10,361 nucleotides of DNA from an uncultured Gemella sp. (GTDB lineage: Bacteria > Bacillota > Bacilli > Staphylococcales > Gemellaceae). Shown in pieces: positions 1 to 7,748 of this stretch (position 1 is its first letter; the number at the start of each line of letters is the position of its first letter). Location: NCBI RefSeq assembly GCF_900766305.1, contig NZ_CAAFUZ010000003.1, positions 1 to 10,361 of the forward strand, given 5' to 3'. Position numbers and translations under genes: made by a program. The notes under the pieces were generated by a model that saw only the letters and a program-made list of their open reading frames with translations, did not search any database and was not told where the DNA came from.

Positions 1-35
1 AGTGACTGGAGTTCAGACGTGTGCTCTTCCGATCT
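1..35 (+). other. Illumina TruSeq adapter contamination at contig end
   Basis: Bases 2-35 are identical, as far as I can recall it, to the 34-nt i7-side TruSeq adapter/read-2 primer tail: it begins GTGACTGGAGTTC and ends GCTCTTCCGATCT. Base 1 (A) sits where the last base of the i7 index would be. Genomic insert therefore begins at base 36, directly after the terminal T used in A-tail ligation. The block is visibly more GC-rich than everything next to it. This is not biological sequence and should be trimmed. It also means the left edge of the window is the end of a sequenced library fragment, not a natural boundary. Confidence 0.97.
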
Positions 36-1341
36 ATGAAGATTTCATTCCATACTTAAACGCGCTATACGGCTCATACCATATACAAGTTATCACCGTT
101 GAACAAATAGTCCCTAATAAAATACCAGCTACACCTAAATCTAAGACAACAAGATAATAAAGCGAAAAAACTATATTTAATATAATTTCTGAAATAGTTT
201 TATAATTTTGTTCATAACTAAGTCCATGTACAGATATTAAAATAAGTGCAGGTCTTTTATAATTTGTTAAGAAAAAATTAACAACTATGAGAATTACAAC
301 TCCTACATTAAATAGGAAATCTTTACCCAACCAGATTGTAATAAATGGATTTATGAAAATCAAGAAACCCATACTTAAAAGATATACCATACTAAAGACA
401 ATAAACTGAAATTTCTGTATAAAGTTTAGTTTATCTAATAATGTAGTATCTTTCGAATGAATTAAATTTCCTATTGAGGATACGACTGGATTAATAGTTG
501 TATTTACTAAAAGTGATAAAAATCCAAGTACAAAAATATAGTTTCCGTATAAACCTATAGCCGTTAAACTAATATAAGCTCCCATTAGAAGACTATCAGT
601 TTGAAAAACAATAGTTTCACCTATACTACCTACAATGTTCCCTTTTATATTTTTAACAAATTTCGATTTTTCCTCCTCATTAATTGGTGTTACTTCTTCA
701 CTGAACAGATAATCATACATTCTATCAACAATGCTAGACATAATCAGATTACCAAGGATATTTATAAATATACCCACTAGAAGATATATAATAAAATTCT
801 TAGTATATATTAAGACAACTATCTGTAAAATTGCTCGAAGCATACTAAGGCCAAAATCAATCGAAGTCATAACATAATTGCGTTGATCTACATACAATAA
901 TGTTCTTTTATACGAGAAAAAATAACTCGAAGCAGAGTTAAAAACAAAAAGGAAGTAAATTATATATACTTCACGATTTACTGGATAATCCTTAATTATA
1001 TATGGTAAGAACAACGCTAAAACAGCTCCGAATATGAAAATACCAATTCCAATCATCCTATATAACTTCTTAAATAAAATCATAAAAGCATTAATCTTAG
1101 CATGTTCTTCTCTAGCCAGTGGTCCATATAATGCATAAGTCATAGCACCACCTATTCCCAACTCAGCTAAGGATAACATCGATACAAGACTCGATAAATA
1201 ATTATTTAAACCTAAATATGTTACTCCAAGTATATTTAAAAATACTGTTCTGCTCACAAATCCAATAAACGCTTGGAACGGTTGGATCGCGAGCGAGATA
1301 CTTGTATTTAAAGTTGCATAATCTGTTCTACTTTTCTTCAT
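36..1341 (-). CDS. wzx: Wzx-type polysaccharide repeat-unit flippase, 3' end missing
   Basis: Membrane protein of the MOP superfamily, polysaccharide transporter (PST) branch. It is predicted to flip the undecaprenyl-diphosphate-linked repeat unit across the cytoplasmic membrane for polymerisation by Wzy. The 435 visible residues form about 11-12 hydrophobic segments separated by short charged loops. The N-terminal part (residues about 15-75, with SRTVFLNILG and a glycine-rich LAELGIGGAMTYALY segment) is typical of Wzx proteins from Gram-positive capsule loci. The ATG start at 1341 follows GAGGG at good spacing, 12 nt after the upstream gene's stop. Family members are usually about 470-510 residues with 12-14 membrane segments, so the last one or two helices are missing. 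The in-frame TAG at 34-36 uses two adapter bases (34-35) and one genomic base, so it is not a real stop. The gene is cut by the contig end, not shown to be a pseudogene. Confidence 0.9.
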
Positions 1342-1353
1342 ATATTCCCTCTA

Positions 1354-2313
1354 TTAATTTAATTCACCATAATATAGTTTGTAAAGATAACTTTGAGGAA
1401 CTAACCCTGTTTCATTAATTTTATACGTTGTTTTCATAATAGGAGTTGTTCTTAACACATTATCCCATTCTTGTTCATCAAAAAAATCATTAGCACGGTC
1501 TCTTAAAAACCACAAATTTTCAGCAGACAGTAGTATAGGACTCTTATCCACTAATTCTCTAAAATATATATTATTATTATATTCTGATAATATAAAATAG
1601 TCCATTATTAAATAATCAATAAAGATAGGATATTTTCTCACAAAGTATACATATAAATCTCGAATATTTTTAAAGTATGATTTTCCTCTTTTTCCAGCTA
1701 AAAAGAAGCCTGACCACTTAAAGTCACCAATAGCACTTTTCATTTTTCCTATTTGCTCAGGAGGGTGGTTTAAACTAAAAAAATCACCTTCGAACATATC
1801 TATAGTAGAATATGGTGATACAAAGATTGTTGCATCCATCCAAATTCCTCCATATTCATATAATAAGTAAAAACGAACAATATCTGAATAATGCGCAGCT
1901 GATAACTCTTTTTTCTTGTATTTCTCTGTGATATCAATTGGAATGTTTATAAAATTCGCTAGGTTTTCATCTGTTAACAAATAAAATTCACAGCCATTTC
2001 TTTCAGCAAAAGATTTTATAGTTTTAATAGACGCTTTAACTGTCTCAGGCATCTGATCTTCCCCTTGTTGCCACATTGTCCAGATAATCTTAGGAAAATC
2101 CTTTTCTACCATGTCATCTATATCTGAAAAATTATCAATTGCAGCTTTTTTTCGTAAATTACATACAAAATTCAACAGTATTTTTTTTCTAAAATTAAAG
2201 TATTTTTCTTCAGATTGCTGACCTAAATAATATGTTATAGTTAATTTAAAACCATAGTGTTTTAAAATTTTAATATATCTATTGGTTTTTTCTTTTAATA
2301 ATTGTAGTTTCAT
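1354..2313 (-). CDS. GT32-type capsular polysaccharide glycosyltransferase (DXD sugar-binding family)
   Basis: A 319-residue cytoplasmic or peripheral-membrane glycosyltransferase of the Caps_synth / Gly_transf_sug type (GT32-like, GT-A fold). The hallmarks are KIIWTMWQQGEDQMPE (residues 75-90), the segment that binds the nucleotide sugar, and SDIVRFYLLYEYGGIWMDAT (143-162), which holds the metal-binding aspartate region. Here the motif reads WMDAT rather than a strict DXD, which is common in the capsule branch. The first 70 residues are basic and may act as a membrane or partner contact region. The ATG at 2313 lies 5 nt after the preceding stop, with AAAGGA and a closer AGAAG upstream. The coding strand has a run of eight A at codons 42-45 (plus strand 2181-2188). 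It presumably adds a late sugar of the repeat unit; donor and linkage cannot be read from sequence. Confidence 0.85.
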   Translation of the reverse strand: MKLQLLKEKTNRYIKILKHYGFKLTITYYLGQQSEEKYFNFRKKILLNFVCNLRKKAAIDNFSDIDDMVEKDFPKIIWTMWQQGEDQMPETVKASIKTIKSFAERNGCEFYLLTDENLANFINIPIDITEKYKKKELSAAHYSDIVRFYLLYEYGGIWMDATIFVSPYSTIDMFEGDFFSLNHPPEQIGKMKSAIGDFKWSGFFLAGKRGKSYFKNIRDLYVYFVRKYPIFIDYLIMDYFILSEYNNNIYFRELVDKSPILLSAENLWFLRDRANDFFDEQEWDNVLRTTPIMKTTYKINETGLVPQSYLYKLYYGELN

Positions 2314-2318
2314 ATCTT

Positions 2319-3314
2319 CTACAATTTCCTTTCACATTTTTCTAAAGCTGTTTTTAGATAATGACCTTGACGAATTTTTTCTCCTATTTTTCTCCTATTT
2401 TCTATCAATTGTCGGTATCTTTCTTCATTCATAGATTCTAAAGCACCTGCAATTTCATTTAAGGAATCAATTGTAATTCCGCAGTCAGTATTTCTTACAA
2501 AATCAGCAAGAGCCGACTGACTCCAGACAATAATTGGAAAATTAGACGCTAAGTATAAAGATGCTTTATGAGGATTGTTAATTTTTAAATACTCCCCATA
2601 TTTACCGCTACAAGTATCACTACTATCACCATCCCAAACTAAACCGAAGCCACCTTGCAAGTGATTAGGCAGTTCATCAGGAGAAAACGATCCATTATAG
2701 TGAACATTATTCGGGAGATTATCATGCTCAAAATTTATTCCATATATTTCAAATTCAGGTTTTTCCGGTAGATTTCTAGCATATTTTGTTTTACGAATAT
2801 CAAAATTTCCTGCTAACAATATTTTATCTTTATCATAACTCTTATTATCGTCAAGATCTGGAATTAAATAGTCAAATACTTCTAATGTGACAATTTTTTC
2901 TGGTTTAATTCCCATTTTCATTATTTCAGATCTCATTTTATCATTATGAGCTATAATTCCATCTACTCTTTCTAAAACCGTTTTATTTTGTAAATAATAT
3001 ATGATGGAGTGCTTAAAATCTTTAAAAGTTTTAATTTTTTTATTTCTAAGTGATTCAATATCATGAATGAGCAAATATGCTCTAAAGTTTTTTCTCTTTA
3101 AAAATTTCATACGTATTTGCATCTTTAAAGACTTCCATAATAATGGAAATTGAAGAATAATAACATCGTCTTCATTCAAATCATTGTTCTTTTGATTATC
3201 TGTTAAATAATATTCTTGATAACCATTATCTAACATAATTTTTTCAGCATCCATTCTTGCTTTTGGTCCTGCATGGTTTGCTTTAACGTATGTTTCTTTT
3301 AAAAAATACTTCAC
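2319..3314 (-). CDS. Gtf3-like / galactofuranosyltransferase-like glycosyltransferase
   Basis: A 331-residue soluble GT-B type transferase resembling the Gtf3 (streptococcal glucosyltransferase) and bacterial galactofuranosyltransferase group. Recognisable blocks are NHAGPKAR (13-20), LLIHDIESLR (81-90), the FGLVWDGDS block (223-231) and GEYLKINNPHKASLYLA (240-256), which lines the nucleotide-sugar pocket in this group. The C-terminus is rich in Arg and Lys. It starts with GTG (3312-3314). That start is well supported by AAAGGGG about 9 nt upstream, overlapping the stop of the preceding GT2 gene, and no ATG fits the N-terminal motif better. It is predicted to add one hexose, possibly galactofuranose, to the lipid-linked oligosaccharide at the inner membrane face. 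The sugar assignment is inference: the same fold is used for glucose and for Galf, and no UDP-galactopyranose mutase gene is in the window to settle it. Confidence 0.75.
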   Translation of the reverse strand: MKYFLKETYVKANHAGPKARMDAEKIMLDNGYQEYYLTDNQKNNDLNEDDVIILQFPLLWKSLKMQIRMKFLKRKNFRAYLLIHDIESLRNKKIKTFKDFKHSIIYYLQNKTVLERVDGIIAHNDKMRSEIMKMGIKPEKIVTLEVFDYLIPDLDDNKSYDKDKILLAGNFDIRKTKYARNLPEKPEFEIYGINFEHDNLPNNVHYNGSFSPDELPNHLQGGFGLVWDGDSSDTCSGKYGEYLKINNPHKASLYLASNFPIIVWSQSALADFVRNTDCGITIDSLNEIAGALESMNEERYRQLIENRRKIGEKIRQGHYLKTALEKCERKL

Positions 3315-3320
3315 TCTATT

Positions 3321-4283
3321 TTACCCCTTTCGATATCTTTTAACGACATATTTCTCCCAACGCCATTGTAATCCTCCAACAATACGTGAAATAGTAACGA
3401 TGTGTTTAGGGAATAATAGATATGCATAAATTAATAATGATTTTTTAGATTTTTTTGCATATCTATTTAGATAATTGCTATATTTTTCTTTATAAGGATT
3501 ACCTTCAAAAATCTTGTAGTCAATTACATGCATTAAAACTAGATTGAATAAACGACGATATACGTAACTTAACTCTTTTTTATCATCATTGTAAAGTTTC
3601 TCTACTTTGTCACAAATAGTAAATAAATCTAAATTTTTTGTATTGAATTCTCGATTCATTATACTCCCAGAGCGTACTCGATAATAATAACCTGTATAAT
3701 TAATTTTCACCATTTTATTTATATGCTTTAAAATTCCAATTCCACCATAAACATCTTCATAAAATAAACCCTCTAAAAACGGAAAACTGATAACTAATTG
3801 TCTTCGATAAAGTTTTGCAACTGCATTAACATTTAAAACATGTTTAGGGAAAATTTTTACTGCTTCTTCAGAGTTCCCTTCGAATAGAATCGTTAATTCT
3901 TTGAACCTTTCATCAAGGAATTCCTCTTTAGAAACGGTAAATCGACTTTCCACAATATCTATTTCGTCAGTCATATAGTGTATTAAGGTTTCTAAATAGT
4001 TCGGTAGAATAATATCGTCACTATCCACAAATGCAATAAACTCTCCTGTTGAAGCTGCTACACCATTATTTCGTGCAGCGCTCAATCCTTGATTTTCTTG
4101 ATTCAATAACTGAAAACGACAATCCTCTTTACAATACCGTTCACAAATCAGTTTAGACTTATCGATAGATCCGTCATTTACTAGTATGACTTCAATATTA
4201 GTGTATGTTTGAGTTTGAACACTCTTTAAGCATTCTTCTAAATAGTTCTCTACATTATAAATGGGAATAATTACACTAATCAT
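3321..4283 (-). CDS. Family 2 glycosyltransferase (EpsH/EpsJ-like)
   Basis: A 320-residue GT2 (GT-A fold) enzyme. The N-terminal MISVIIPIYNVENYLEECL (1-19) is the classic GT2 opening, followed by VNDGSID (35-41), GLSAARNNG (67-75, the conserved SxARNxG block) and FVDSDD (85-90), whose aspartates bind the metal and nucleotide sugar. YEDV (175-178) supplies the likely catalytic base. The C-terminal 80 residues are basic and partly hydrophobic (LLIYAYLLFPK), which suggests peripheral membrane attachment. The ATG at 4283 has GAAAGGA about 9 nt upstream. It lies 40 nt after the TagF-like gene, one of the two largest gaps in the operon, and 6 nt separates it from the next start. It is expected to add one sugar to the capsule repeat unit; specificity is unknown. 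Confidence 0.9.
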   Translation of the reverse strand: MISVIIPIYNVENYLEECLKSVQTQTYTNIEVILVNDGSIDKSKLICERYCKEDCRFQLLNQENQGLSAARNNGVAASTGEFIAFVDSDDIILPNYLETLIHYMTDEIDIVESRFTVSKEEFLDERFKELTILFEGNSEEAVKIFPKHVLNVNAVAKLYRRQLVISFPFLEGLFYEDVYGGIGILKHINKMVKINYTGYYYRVRSGSIMNREFNTKNLDLFTICDKVEKLYNDDKKELSYVYRRLFNLVLMHVIDYKIFEGNPYKEKYSNYLNRYAKKSKKSLLIYAYLLFPKHIVTISRIVGGLQWRWEKYVVKRYRKG

Positions 4284-4323
4284 AAACTATATCCTTTCAA
4301 AATTAAATTTATATTAAAATTAA

Positions 4324-5433
4324 TTAATTTTCTATTCCAACATTCTCTAAAAGTGTCTTAGTAAAATCCCTTTGAATTGAATTTACTATTGAATTAACTT
4401 TATTTCTATCAGTATAGAACTCATCTTCAGACTTCATGACACTAAAAAGAAACTTCATTAATTCATCCAAATTACCAATAGTAGGACCTGCCATTAAACT
4501 TTTCACATCATCAAATACAAAACCTCTTTTTTCTTTATATTCTTCATAATCATTTATAGTGAACGCTACGGGTCTGTTCAATAAATAATAATCTAGAAAT
4601 ACAGAGGAATAGTCTGTAATCAAAGCACTAGTCGTTCCTAGAAACTTATACAAAGTATCATAACGTTCACTGATAATATCTTCTGACAACATATGAATAT
4701 TTGAGTAATTATTTTTAAATTTTAAATGAGATTCTTCTAACGGATGCAATTTAATATAAAGATGATATTCATATTCCGCTAATAGATTATTCATTCTATT
4801 AAATTCTAAGTCATCAAGCGAAAAGATAATTGCATCTTGACTATCATGATAATTCTTTGAATTGCGATAAGTTGGCATCCATATTATATTGCTATCTTTT
4901 TCTTTCTCAAATAACTCATCATTCCTAATATTACCTACTATCAACACTTGCTCATCATTAGCATTAAAAGCTGCTTTCATAATCGGAGTAAATAAATCAG
5001 AAGAAGAAACTAATTTTGTAAAAAAATTATAATCAATATTTTCCATGCCATTCTCTAGATTACCAATTTTTTTCAAAGGCATTCCATGCCATAAATTTAC
5101 TACCATTTGATTATTCGAAGGTTTAATTGGATATTTACCAAATGAATAAAAGAAGTATTTTGAAGTTAAGAAATAATATAATCCATGGTAAATGGAAACA
5201 AACTTCACACTACTATCTCTCTCTAAATGATAAAAATTGTTTGAAGCACACACTATTTCATATTTATCTTGGTAGCCGTTGTCAACTAAATATTGATACA
5301 ATGTTCTAATATTATCTCTAAAACCCCAGTTTGAATATATAACGATTCTATTTCTCTTTTTAGGAATCATTGTATTTAATTTAGAAGTAAAATTACTTAT
5401 TTTGAAAAATAATGTTTTTAAATTTTTATTCAT
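4324..5433 (-). CDS. CDP-glycerol glycerophosphotransferase, TagB/TagF family
   Basis: A 369-residue Glyphos_transf-family enzyme (CDP-glycerol:poly- or oligosaccharide glycerophosphotransferase). The family signatures appear in order: VVNLWHGMPLKKIG (111-124, with the catalytic-type histidine of WHG), GNIRND (167-172), MPTYRNS (186-192), KLHP (228-231), LITDYSSVFLDY (271-282) and NRPVAF (286-291). These match residues known to bind CDP-glycerol in TagF. Length is close to TagB (about 380) and half that of B. subtilis TagF, so this is a single catalytic domain, probably adding one or a few glycerol phosphates rather than a long chain. The N-terminal 25 residues are basic and amphipathic, suiting membrane association. 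One nucleotide separates it from the GT4 stop. Its substrate, CDP-glycerol, would come from tagD two genes upstream. Whether the acceptor is the capsule repeat unit is inferred from context. Confidence 0.9.
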   Translation of the reverse strand: MNKNLKTLFFKISNFTSKLNTMIPKKRNRIVIYSNWGFRDNIRTLYQYLVDNGYQDKYEIVCASNNFYHLERDSSVKFVSIYHGLYYFLTSKYFFYSFGKYPIKPSNNQMVVNLWHGMPLKKIGNLENGMENIDYNFFTKLVSSSDLFTPIMKAAFNANDEQVLIVGNIRNDELFEKEKDSNIIWMPTYRNSKNYHDSQDAIIFSLDDLEFNRMNNLLAEYEYHLYIKLHPLEESHLKFKNNYSNIHMLSEDIISERYDTLYKFLGTTSALITDYSSVFLDYYLLNRPVAFTINDYEEYKEKRGFVFDDVKSLMAGPTIGNLDELMKFLFSVMKSEDEFYTDRNKVNSIVNSIQRDFTKTLLENVGIEN

Positions 5434-5434
5434 A

Positions 5435-6511
5435 TTACTTCTTCAAACCTTTCTGATAAATTTCTTTTAGATTAATTATATTTTCATTGATATCAAAATT
5501 CATTAATCGTTCATCAAAATCTCTCTTATTATTTACTACTTGCACTTTTTCAATATAACCTATCCACTTATTTTTATCTAATGGCAAAGCAGAACAAATA
5601 TTATTAACAACTTGAGTTGTTGAGTCTATAGTTTCATTCATTATAATATCAACCCCTGAACATTGCGCTTCAATCAAAACCATCGGAAACCCTTCATAAA
5701 GTGATGGAAATGCGAAAATGTCGAAAGCAGAATAAAATTTATACGCATCTTCTCTTTTCCCTGTAAATATAACATTAGTCAATTCTTTACTATTCTCTTC
5801 CAGTAACACTCGATCAGGTCCTTCGCCCACTAATAAGAAAGTTACTTCAGGTAATATTCTGGCAAGTTCAATCAAAAAGTTCTGATTCTTAAATCTGTTT
5901 AGTATACCTATCATACCGACTACTTTTTGATTATCATTTATATGAAATTCATCTCGAATCTCTTTTCTATATGTTTTAGAGAATTTATATTTATTCGTAT
6001 CAATCGCATTTGGAACTATTTGAAAATTTTTATTACCGAAAATTTTAATTCCAGCTAATTCCCCGCACGATACACGATGAGTAGCATTTTTTAATGCTAA
6101 AGAAACTAAAAATCTATTACGAATACTTTTTAAAATAGTATCTGAAAATTGACTACTATGATTATGATAAATACGTACCTTAACACCATGTTTTTTAGCA
6201 TAATAATTATGAATAAATGCAGTAATAGGATTATGTACATGTAGAATATCAATTCTATTATTTTCATAAAACTCTCTGCATTCTCTACCGTAGCGCATCA
6301 TATTAGAAACTTTTAAAGAAGGAAAAACTATTCTTTTAATTCCTTTTTCATCTAAGTATTTATTAAAAGGAAAGTGAGAATCACCATTAGATTCACCAAC
6401 CATATATTCAAATTCTTCATCATTTGTTTTAATGTGATTTTTTATGAAACTCTGTACTCCACTAATAGTGTTTCTAACTCCACCTGTAACGTGTATAACA
6501 CGATATTTCAT
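5435..6511 (-). CDS. Family 4 glycosyltransferase (EpsF-like, GT-B fold)
   Basis: A 358-residue GT-B enzyme of the Glycos_transf_1 type. The N-terminal acceptor domain opens with VIHVTGGVRNTISGVQSF (5-22), the glycine-rich loop found in EpsF-like capsule transferases, and contains ILHVHNP (89-95) and YHNHSS (115-120). The C-terminal donor domain shows VPNAIDTNKY (166-175), GMIGILNRFKNQ (199-210, with Arg and Lys binding donor phosphates), LLVGEGP (226-232), FTGKRED (249-255) and the retaining-GT E-x7-E motif in YEGFPMVLIEAQ (272-283). These indicate a retaining mechanism with an NDP-sugar donor. The ATG at 6511 is 4 nt after the tagD stop, with AGGTGA upstream. Flanked by tagD and the TagF-like gene, it may build the acceptor sugar for glycerol phosphate, but that is only positional inference. 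Confidence 0.9.
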   Translation of the reverse strand: MKYRVIHVTGGVRNTISGVQSFIKNHIKTNDEEFEYMVGESNGDSHFPFNKYLDEKGIKRIVFPSLKVSNMMRYGRECREFYENNRIDILHVHNPITAFIHNYYAKKHGVKVRIYHNHSSQFSDTILKSIRNRFLVSLALKNATHRVSCGELAGIKIFGNKNFQIVPNAIDTNKYKFSKTYRKEIRDEFHINDNQKVVGMIGILNRFKNQNFLIELARILPEVTFLLVGEGPDRVLLEENSKELTNVIFTGKREDAYKFYSAFDIFAFPSLYEGFPMVLIEAQCSGVDIIMNETIDSTTQVVNNICSALPLDKNKWIGYIEKVQVVNNKRDFDERLMNFDINENIINLKEIYQKGLKK

Positions 6512-6515
6512 TCTA

Positions 6516-6911
6516 TCACCTACGATTCAAGTCATTTTTTATTTTAGTCGTTGATATTTCTTTAGTTCTCGGAAGATATACAACTTCTATCCCAATATCT
6601 TCCAAGTAGTCAAATTTACCCTTCCAATCATCTCCAATTACAAAAACATCAACGTTATATTTCTGTATATCAGAAATTTTTTGTTCCCAAGTTTCTTCCG
6701 GAATTACTAAATCAACATATTTAACAGCATCTAAAAGTAATTTTCTATTTTCATAATCAAAGTAGCATTCTTTATTTTTTTCTTTATTATTAAATTCATC
6801 GGTAGATAATCCTACAATAAGATAATCTCCTAAAGTTTTAGCACTTCTTAGTAGGTTAATGTGACCATAATGTAATAGATCAAATGTTCCATAAGTAATT
6901 ACTTTTTTCAT
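6516..6911 (-). CDS. tagD: Glycerol-3-phosphate cytidylyltransferase
   Basis: A 131-residue cytoplasmic nucleotidyltransferase making CDP-glycerol and pyrophosphate from CTP and sn-glycerol 3-phosphate. It is nearly the same length as B. subtilis TagD (129). VITYGTFDLLHYGH (4-17) holds the HxGH nucleotide-binding motif with H14 and H17 in the same positions as TagD. GDDWKGKFD (93-101) is the substrate-binding segment, and RTKEISTTKIK (115-125) is the second signature. That signature usually reads RTEGISTT, so the glycine position is Glu here. The start overlaps the upstream GT2 stop by four bases (ATGA at 6911-6908), implying translational coupling. A GAGGT lies about 12 nt upstream inside the GT2 gene. 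Its placement inside the capsule gene cluster indicates a dedicated CDP-glycerol supply for the TagF-like transferase, distinct from or additional to any wall teichoic acid tagD/tarD elsewhere in the genome. Confidence 0.95.
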   Translation of the reverse strand: MKKVITYGTFDLLHYGHINLLRSAKTLGDYLIVGLSTDEFNNKEKNKECYFDYENRKLLLDAVKYVDLVIPEETWEQKISDIQKYNVDVFVIGDDWKGKFDYLEDIGIEVVYLPRTKEISTTKIKNDLNRR

Positions 6912-7741
6912 TTTTGACTTTTAACCTCAACACTTTCTCTCATTTTCTTTTTATAAATTAATTTTCTCATAGAATTAGGAAGTACTCTGACAATATTACG
7001 TATAAAAATATTTCGACACAATTCTACCTTTGTTATATAACCTCGTTTATAAAAATCTGTCTGTAAGAAGAATTCTGTTTTTACATAAAGTAATCCCCCT
7101 CTACGAAGATAACTCGAATTATCTGTTTGCATAATTACTAAAGGCTCTTGAATATTCAGGAAATCTTTTGTAGGATTATCATGTATAAGTCTCATTGTTA
7201 AGTCATAATCCTCTAAATATCGAAACTTTCTATAATTTCCTACTTTTAAAATATATTCCTTTTTCATCATACTTGAAGGATTGTTAAACGGATTTCTAAA
7301 CTTGGAATATTCTCTAATTTCTTTTGTTCTTTCAGGAACTGTTTTTAAAGCCGTAAATTCTGTATTCTTTTCTAGAATATTAGTTCCAACCATAATAAGA
7401 TTTGGATTTTCTTCAAAGGCTTTAATTTGTTTTTCAAAACGTGTTTCTTTAGAATAATCATCACTATCCATTCTTGCAATTAGGTCTGTATTACATTTTT
7501 CTACTCCAAAACGAGATGCAGGTCCTGAACCCATATTAGTATCGAGTTGATACACTTGTAAGATTGGAATTTCGCTTTTTATTTGGTCTATTTCATCATA
7601 TAATTCTTGAGTTAATTCCCCATCGCAAACTAAAACAATTTCTGTGGGTTTAATAGTTTGACTATATGAAGTTAACAAACTTTTTCTTAAATTATAAGGT
7701 TTTTCTTTTTCATATACAGTCATTAAAACTGAAAACTCCAT
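6908..7741 (-). CDS. Family 2 glycosyltransferase
   Basis: A 277-residue GT2 (GT-A fold) enzyme. MEFSVLMTVYEKEKPYNLRK (1-20) is the nucleotide-binding beta strand and loop, VCDG (38-41) the next conserved acidic site, MGSGPASRFGV (70-80) the GPAxAR-like block, ARMDSDDYS (89-97) the DxD metal site, and RYLEDYDLTMRL (174-185) the catalytic ED region. This pattern resembles the WfgD/AmsE-like subgroup of capsule and O-antigen transferases. The C-terminus is strongly basic. The ATG at 7741 lies 7 nt after the wzy stop. Its best Shine-Dalgarno, AAGGAG, is about 13 nt upstream, a rather long spacer, but no later Met would preserve the first beta strand. As the first transferase gene after wzy it may act early on the lipid carrier; acceptor and donor are unknown. 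Confidence 0.9.
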   Translation of the reverse strand: MEFSVLMTVYEKEKPYNLRKSLLTSYSQTIKPTEIVLVCDGELTQELYDEIDQIKSEIPILQVYQLDTNMGSGPASRFGVEKCNTDLIARMDSDDYSKETRFEKQIKAFEENPNLIMVGTNILEKNTEFTALKTVPERTKEIREYSKFRNPFNNPSSMMKKEYILKVGNYRKFRYLEDYDLTMRLIHDNPTKDFLNIQEPLVIMQTDNSSYLRRGGLLYVKTEFFLQTDFYKRGYITKVELCRNIFIRNIVRVLPNSMRKLIYKKKMRESVEVKSQK

Positions 7742-7748
7742 ATCTATC

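Noticed and set aside
36..1341. wzx as a pseudogene because it is shorter than usual
   Set aside because: The shortness is explained by the contig ending in adapter sequence. There is no internal stop or frameshift.
1561..1600. AT-rich microsatellite-like stretch with three ATT units
   Set aside because: It encodes an ordinary in-frame Asn-rich segment of the GT32 transferase and is too short to be a meaningful repeat.
4316..4331. Perfect 16-bp palindrome made only of A and T, overlapping the stop of the TagF-like gene
   Set aside because: It has no G/C pairs and no loop, so it would not form a stable hairpin or terminator. Such palindromes are expected by chance in this composition.
5127..5309. 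Plus-strand open frame of 60 codons
   Set aside because: It lies wholly antisense to the well-supported TagF-like gene, has no recognisable domain, and is the length expected by chance in AT-rich DNA.
6516..6911. Evidence that this is a wall teichoic acid cluster (tagD plus TagF-like gene)
   Set aside because: cpsC, cpsD, wzy, wzx and five glycosyltransferases in the same operon show a Wzx/Wzy capsule pathway. No TagA, TagG/TagH ABC transporter or ligase is present.
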